A stretch of 64,000 nucleotides of DNA from an uncultured Pelagibacteraceae bacterium (GTDB lineage: Bacteria > Pseudomonadota > Alphaproteobacteria > Pelagibacterales > Pelagibacteraceae), in assembly GCA_902567045.1 (NCBI GenBank), contig CACFLJ010000003.1:1-64000 (forward strand), written 5' to 3'. Under the pieces are notes generated by a model that was not told where the DNA came from, made no database searches, and was given only the letters and a program-made list of their open reading frames with translations. Below, piece after piece: positions 58,434 through 64,000 of this stretch. A program made the translations under genes and the position numbers. The number at the start of each line of letters is the position of its first letter. Position 1 is the first letter of the stretch.

Positions 58434-59484
58434 TAACTTTTTAGAAGTAAATAATGTTGATTTCAAAGCTGGTGGAAAAACAAAAGTTAAAAATGTATCT
58501 TTTTCAGTTCAAAATGAAGGAGACATTATTTGTCTTCTAGGACCTTCAGGAATAGGAAAAACTACGATTTTAAGAACAATCGCTGGATTAGAAAAGATTA
58601 ATAATGGTTCTATAATTATCAATAATAAAACTATATCTTCAAAAAAAATTCATATTGAGCCAGAGGATCGAAATATTTCACTTGCCTTTCAAGACAATAG
58701 TTTATTTCCACATTACAATGTCGAAAAAAATATATTAATTGGAACAGAAAAAAAAAATAAAAAAAAAACCAAAATAAATGCAAAAGAAATAGTAGAATTT
58801 TTAAATTTAAAAAAAATATTAAATAAATATCCACATGAAATAAGTGCCGGTGAAGCACAAAGATCATCACTAGCAAGAGCATTAGTTTCGAATCCAGACT
58901 TATTATTATTAGACGAGCCATTGTCCAATGTTGACCAAAGCTTTAAAGAAGAAATTCAAGTCGAATTAAAACAATTATTAAGTAAATCCAAAATAACAAC
59001 CATAATTGTTACACACGACTCGTACGAAGCGTTTTACTTAGGAAGTAAATGTGGAATAATATTAAATAAACAACTTAAACAATTTGATGATCCTTATAAT
59101 GTTTATCATTTTCCTAATTCAGTAGAAGTTGTAAATTTTTTAAATAGAGGAATTTTAATTCCTGCAAAAGTAACAAGTGAAAATAGTTTAGAAAATAATG
59201 ATCTTGGAACAATTAAAGGTAATTTTGTTAAACACTATCCAAATGGATCAGAAGTAAAACTTTTATTACAGCCAGAAGATTTAGAACATGATGATAAAAG
59301 TAATTTAAAATTAGAAGTCGTTGATCGTAAATTTAGAGGAACAAATTTTATTTATACTTTAAAAACACCAAGCGAGTTACAAATTCCTGTATTTGTTCAT
59401 TCACACCATATTCACCAGCATGAAATAGACGAAAAATTTGGTATTAAACGACCAATTTACATTGACCACATTGTTTGTTTTTAA
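58426..59484 (+). CDS. Fe(III)-type ABC transporter ATP-binding protein (FbpC-like)
   Basis: LLGPSGIGKTTILRTIAGLE, ISAGEAQRSSLARALVSNPDLLLLDEPLSNVD. Confidence 0.9.
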   Translation: MANNFLEVNNVDFKAGGKTKVKNVSFSVQNEGDIICLLGPSGIGKTTILRTIAGLEKINNGSIIINNKTISSKKIHIEPEDRNISLAFQDNSLFPHYNVEKNILIGTEKKNKKKTKINAKEIVEFLNLKKILNKYPHEISAGEAQRSSLARALVSNPDLLLLDEPLSNVDQSFKEEIQVELKQLLSKSKITTIIVTHDSYEAFYLGSKCGIILNKQLKQFDDPYNVYHFPNSVEVVNFLNRGILIPAKVTSENSLENNDLGTIKGNFVKHYPNGSEVKLLLQPEDLEHDDKSNLKLEVVDRKFRGTNFIYTLKTPSELQIPVFVHSHHIHQHEIDEKFGIKRPIYIDHIVCF

Positions 59485-59511
59485 GTATTATTATACTTTA
59501 AAAATATATTC

Positions 59512-61956
59512 ATGGATAAAGATCTACCAAGAAGCACTAAAGTTGTAGTTATTGGAGGCGGCGTAGCTGGAACATCGTGTGCATATCATCTAGCTAAATT
59601 TGGCTGGAGAGATGTAGTTCTATTAGAGAGAGATCAATTAACATCTGGAACTACATGGCATGCAGCTGGTTTAATGGGTCAATTAGGGGCTTCATCTACT
59701 ATTACAAAGTTAAGAAAATATACTCTGGATCTTTATCAAGAATTAGAAAAAAAAACTGAATTATCTATAGGGTTAAGGCAGAATGGTGCAATTACAGTAG
59801 CTACCACTAAAGAGAGAATGCAAGAGTTGTTGAGGCAAGCAACTACCGCTCAACTATCTGATGTTGAAGTGCATGTTTTGGATAAAAAACAAACAAAGGA
59901 TTTATATCCTGTTGTAAATAATGAAGACATTATTGGAGGTGTTTTTATGCCAAAAGATGGTCAAGCTGATCCAGTAGGAGTAACTAATGTTTTAGCAAAA
60001 GCTGCTAGAATGGAAGGAGCACAAATTTTTGAAAAAACACCTGTAACAAAAATTCTTGTTAAAAATAATTCTATAGTTGGAGTTGAGACTGATAAAGGAA
60101 AAATTGATTGTGAATATGTTGTTTTAGCAACAGGTATGTGGTCTAGACAAATAGGTGAAAAAATGAATGTTAGTATTCCATTGTATCCAAATGAACATTT
60201 TTACGTGATCACTGAACCAATGAAAGATTTACCAAAAAACTTACCGGTTTTAAGAGATTATAATAATTGTCTCTATCTTAAAGAAGACGCAGGAAAAATG
60301 TTAGTTGGAATTTTTGAACCAAATGCAAAACCAGCCTTTAAAAATACTGGTGTTGTACCAGATGATTTTTCATTTGGTGAATTACCAGATGATTTTGATC
60401 ATTTCGAACCTTATTTACAAAAATCATTTCACAGATTGCCCATGTTGGAAAATGCAGGAATTAGAAAATTTTTCTCTGGCCCTGAATCATTTACTCCTGA
60501 TACCCAATATCTTTTAGGTGAAACTCCTGAGATTAAAAAACTTTTTACATGTTGTGGTTTTAATAGTATTGGAATTGCAAGTTCAGGCGGCGCTGGAAGA
60601 GTTACTGCAGAATGGATGATTAATGGACACATTAATGAAGATTTATTTTCATTAGATATTAAAAGATTTCAAAAATTTCATTCATCAAAAAAATTTATAA
60701 TGGAAAGAGTGACAGAAACACTTGGTGATTTATACGGAATGCATTGGCCATTTAAACAACATAAAACATCAAGAAACCAAATTATATTACCCTACCAAGA
60801 GGAGCTAAAAAAATTAGGTGCTTGTTTTGGTACTTCGGGTGGTTTTGAAAGACCTATGTGGTATGCGTTAAAAAGTGAAAAGGCTGAATACAATTATAGT
60901 TTTGGTTATCAAAATTGGTATCCATCAGCAGAATTTGAAACTAAAAATACCAGAGAAAACGTTGGATTATTTGAGTTGTCTCCTTTTTCAAAATTTGACC
61001 TTGAAGGGAAAAATGTTCACGAAGAATTGCAAAAAATTTGTACCGCAAACATAAAAGATGTTGAGGGTAGGGCAACTTATACCCAGATGTTAAATGAAGA
61101 TGGAGGAATAGAGACTGATGTTACTGTTACATGTCTTGAAAAAAACCAATATAGAGTGATCGGTCCAGCAGCAACAAGAGAACATGATAAATTTCATATA
61201 AAAAAACATATTTCAGAAGAGGTCAATTTTAAAGATGTAACAGAAGATTTGACATGCCTAGGATTATACGGACCCAACTCAAGAAAATTACTATCAAATA
61301 TCAGTAATGACGATTTTACAAATGAAGGTATAAAGTTTAGTCATGGAAAATTCGTTACTATTGATGGAGTTAAAGTCTGGGCTCAAAGATTATCTTATGT
61401 AGGTGAAATAGGATTCGAATTATATACAAACATAGATGAAAGCAAAAAATTATTTTTAGCCATTATTAAAGAGGGTAAAAATCATGGCTTATCACTTTGT
61501 GGTGCGCATGCTATGGATATTATGAGAATGGAAAGTGGTTTCTTACATTGGGGACATGATATATCACCTGAAGAAAATCAATATCAAGCAGGACTTAATT
61601 TTGCAATCAGTTATAAAAAAAATATAAATTTTGTTGGAAAAGAAGCATTATTAAAAATTAAAGATAAAAACCCCACAAAATCATTAGCCATGATGGTATT
61701 GAAAGATAATATGCCTGGAGAACCTTTGTTACTTCATGAAGAGCCAATTTACTTAGATGATAAAATAATTGGCAGAACAACATCAGGAAATTATTCATTT
61801 AATTTTAAAAAAAATATTTCATTTGGTTATGTCAACTCTGGAAATTCTATTGAAGACTTGATTAATAAAAATTTATCTATTGAAGTTGAAAAGAAAAAAT
61901 ACCCTGTAACAATAATCAAAAAACCTTTAAATCAAAAAAATATAAAAAATATTTAA
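59512..61956 (+). CDS. dimethylglycine/sarcosine dehydrogenase-like FAD/GcvT fusion (3)
   Basis: VIGGGVAGTSCAYHLAKFG, GTTWHAAGLMG, C-terminal GcvT domain. Confidence 0.9.
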   Translation: MDKDLPRSTKVVVIGGGVAGTSCAYHLAKFGWRDVVLLERDQLTSGTTWHAAGLMGQLGASSTITKLRKYTLDLYQELEKKTELSIGLRQNGAITVATTKERMQELLRQATTAQLSDVEVHVLDKKQTKDLYPVVNNEDIIGGVFMPKDGQADPVGVTNVLAKAARMEGAQIFEKTPVTKILVKNNSIVGVETDKGKIDCEYVVLATGMWSRQIGEKMNVSIPLYPNEHFYVITEPMKDLPKNLPVLRDYNNCLYLKEDAGKMLVGIFEPNAKPAFKNTGVVPDDFSFGELPDDFDHFEPYLQKSFHRLPMLENAGIRKFFSGPESFTPDTQYLLGETPEIKKLFTCCGFNSIGIASSGGAGRVTAEWMINGHINEDLFSLDIKRFQKFHSSKKFIMERVTETLGDLYGMHWPFKQHKTSRNQIILPYQEELKKLGACFGTSGGFERPMWYALKSEKAEYNYSFGYQNWYPSAEFETKNTRENVGLFELSPFSKFDLEGKNVHEELQKICTANIKDVEGRATYTQMLNEDGGIETDVTVTCLEKNQYRVIGPAATREHDKFHIKKHISEEVNFKDVTEDLTCLGLYGPNSRKLLSNISNDDFTNEGIKFSHGKFVTIDGVKVWAQRLSYVGEIGFELYTNIDESKKLFLAIIKEGKNHGLSLCGAHAMDIMRMESGFLHWGHDISPEENQYQAGLNFAISYKKNINFVGKEALLKIKDKNPTKSLAMMVLKDNMPGEPLLLHEEPIYLDDKIIGRTTSGNYSFNFKKNISFGYVNSGNSIEDLINKNLSIEVEKKKYPVTIIKKPLNQKNIKNI

Positions 61957-62747
61957 TGTTTAAGATAATTTCAAAAAAAAATAGGGCTGCAGAAATTATT
62001 TGTAACCTTAATAAAATTGATAATAAGCAATTAAAACAAATTAAATCAACACTTGATAAGTATGGAATGATTTATTTTCCAAAACAAAAACTTACTTCCA
62101 AGAATTATCTTAATTTTGCAAAAAAATTTGGTAAACCAGCTAATTATCCAAGATTGAAAGGTTTAAATAAAAAATATCCTCAAATAACTGTTGTTCAACG
62201 TAAATCTACTGACAAAGGACCTAGCTTTGGTGAACAATTTCACACAGACTCATCTTATACAAAAAAACCTCCTAGATACACAATGTTACTTTCAAAATTA
62301 GTACCTAAAAAAGGTGTTGCTAATACTGACTTTTCTTCACAGTACTTAGCTTACGAAAAATTATCAAAAAATTATAAGAATAAGCTTAAAAAATTAAAAG
62401 GTATCTATTCTTCGCATGGACCAATATCAATTACAACAGTGGAGAGAGAAAAAGAAAAAGGAAAAATTTCTAAAGAACTGATTTCCAGACATAAAATAAT
62501 TAGAACTATTAAAAATAAAAAAACTATATACTGTAGCCCAGGGCACTTTTTAAAATTTAATACACATATGACCAAACAAAAAAAAGAACTAAAGAAATTC
62601 TTATTCAATCATCAGACAAAAAAAACCTTTCAATATTCATTAGAATGGGAAAAAGATCAGCTTGCTATTTGGGATAATAGAGCCATGCTCCATCAGGCTA
62701 CACCGTTTAAAGGTAATAGATTACTTCATAGAATAACCATTCTTTAA
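61956..62747 (+). CDS. TauD/TfdA-like 2OG-Fe(II) dioxygenase
   Basis: FGEQFHTDSSYTKKPPRYTML (HxD), C-terminal IWDNRAMLHQATPF. Confidence 0.88.
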   Translation: MFKIISKKNRAAEIICNLNKIDNKQLKQIKSTLDKYGMIYFPKQKLTSKNYLNFAKKFGKPANYPRLKGLNKKYPQITVVQRKSTDKGPSFGEQFHTDSSYTKKPPRYTMLLSKLVPKKGVANTDFSSQYLAYEKLSKNYKNKLKKLKGIYSSHGPISITTVEREKEKGKISKELISRHKIIRTIKNKKTIYCSPGHFLKFNTHMTKQKKELKKFLFNHQTKKTFQYSLEWEKDQLAIWDNRAMLHQATPFKGNRLLHRITIL

Positions 62748-62751
62748 TAAA

Positions 62752-63678
62752 ATGTATTCAATATTTCTTGGGTTAACACCTTTTATTTTTATCACACTAT
62801 TTGGTTTTGTTTTTGGAAAACTTAAAATTTTTGATTTAGGTCATGCAAAAGTTTTAAATTTGTTTTTATTTTATGTAGCGGTTCCTGCCTTAATAATTAA
62901 ATTTGTTGCTCAAAGTGAAATCGGCCAAGTCGATATAAAACAGATAGTTTCATATTTTTTAATGCAAGGAAGTCTTGGATTTTTAACATTTTTATTAACA
63001 TCAAAGTTTTTTAAAAGACCTATTCCAGAATCTATCATATGGGCATTGATGGTAGCACTATCAAATCATGTAACATTATTATTACCTATTACAAAAATCT
63101 ATTTTGGAACTGAAGTAATTACTCAAGTAACAAGTATAATATTAATGGATGGGGTTATTTTATTATCTGTAATTGCTTTTTTTTTAGAACTTACTACTAA
63201 AAAAAATATTCGATTAACTACCTTTATAAAGAACATAGTTCTTAATCCAATGATATTCTCAATCTTAATTGGTCTTTTACTATTTGTGTTTAAGATAAAT
63301 ATCGATGATACGCCAATAGACTACGTTCTTTCTGTTTTGGCAGCTTGTGTTTCTCCTATAGGGCTTTTTGCAATTGGTATCACATTATCTTTTTACACAC
63401 ATAAAGTTATTAATAAATTAACTGCTTCTATATCTATATTGAAATTAGTAGTTTCCCCAATCATCCTCTTGATAATCGGCTTTATCATATTTGATGCTGG
63501 ACAACCTGAAAAAATTCCTGGTGCTTTTTTTGTTAGTGTTGCACCATGTGGTCATACAGCTGTCGTATTATGTTCAGCCTATAATGTAAGTCCTGAAAAT
63601 ATAATAAAAGCTTTATTTATCTCAACTTTTGCATCATTTGCTACTATATTTTTTGCTATTCAATATTTAACAACTTAA
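62752..63678 (+). CDS. AEC (auxin efflux carrier) family transporter
   Basis: ~10 hydrophobic segments; FYVAVPALIIKFVAQS, GAFFVSVAPCGHTAVVLCSAYNVSPE. Confidence 0.82.
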   Translation: MYSIFLGLTPFIFITLFGFVFGKLKIFDLGHAKVLNLFLFYVAVPALIIKFVAQSEIGQVDIKQIVSYFLMQGSLGFLTFLLTSKFFKRPIPESIIWALMVALSNHVTLLLPITKIYFGTEVITQVTSIILMDGVILLSVIAFFLELTTKKNIRLTTFIKNIVLNPMIFSILIGLLLFVFKINIDDTPIDYVLSVLAACVSPIGLFAIGITLSFYTHKVINKLTASISILKLVVSPIILLIIGFIIFDAGQPEKIPGAFFVSVAPCGHTAVVLCSAYNVSPENIIKALFISTFASFATIFFAIQYLTT

Positions 63679-63679
63679 C

Positions 63680-64000
63680 TTAATTAATATTATCTAAGAT
63701 TTTATTAGCACATTCTTTTGTATTGCTATTACCATCTAGATCTTTAGTTCTATTTTGTTTTTCTAGCAAAGTTTTTTCGATTGAACTCACTATTCGTGTG
63801 GCAGCTTCTTTTTCGCCTAAATAATCTAACATCATAGCGCCAGACCAAATTTGACCTATTGGATTTGCAATACCTTTTCCAGCAATATCAGGTGCTGATC
63901 CATGAACAGGCTCGAATAAAGAAGGATGTTTATTTGTTGGATTAATATTTCCTGATGGAGCAATACCAATGGTTCCCGTACATGCTGGACCCAAATCGGA
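63680..64000 (-). CDS. tartrate dehydrogenase/isopropylmalate dehydrogenase-like, C-terminal part (truncated at window edge)
   Basis: GIAPSGNINPTNKHPSLFEPVHGSAPDIAGKGIANPIGQIWSGAMMLDYLGE; frame open to base 64000. Confidence 0.8.
   Translation of the reverse strand, partial: SDLGPACTGTIGIAPSGNINPTNKHPSLFEPVHGSAPDIAGKGIANPIGQIWSGAMMLDYLGEKEAATRIVSSIEKTLLEKQNRTKDLDGNSNTKECANKILDNIN

Noticed and set aside
1-64000. tRNA, rRNA, CRISPR array, transposase or prophage
   Set aside because: No cloverleaf, rRNA-like stretch, regularly spaced repeat array or mobile-element protein was noticed; spacers are mostly under 135 nt.

Overview
AT-rich, very compact alphaproteobacterial chromosome segment that looks like the SAR11 clade (Candidatus Pelagibacter-like). 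This lineage call is inferred from composition, short or overlapping gene junctions and gene content; no search was run. The window is dominated by methylated-compound and one-carbon metabolism. It holds a trimethylamine monooxygenase (tmm) beside an OpuA/TmoVW-like ATPase and fused permease, glpK and gpsA, and a sugar ABC transporter without an ATPase gene next to a GH63-like hydrolase. It also holds fhs divergent from soxBDAG, an OpuAC/OpuAB + MetF-like + DmdA-type GcvT operon, and a ~16 kb co-directional run from BHMT to ETF-QO that carries two dimethylglycine-dehydrogenase-like FAD/GcvT fusions. A third such fusion lies near the right end. Other features are an AcuI-like reductase with a LysR gene, an Fe(III) ABC transporter behind a Fur-box-like site, and a partial tartrate/isopropylmalate dehydrogenase. 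The best leads for undescribed biology are: (i) an M19-like protein missing part of its metal site, followed by a 551-aa unknown, a DUF3726-like protein and an uncalled 55-aa CxxC/CxxC ORF; (ii) the DmdA-type GcvT + short MetF + transporter operon; (iii) a DddP-like M24 protein in the betaine operon; (iv) an APS-kinase-like/nucleotidyltransferase pair and an ECHDC3-like crotonase without catalytic Glu; and (v) RNA hairpins at two binding-protein/permease junctions. No rRNA, tRNA, CRISPR array, transposase or prophage was recognised.
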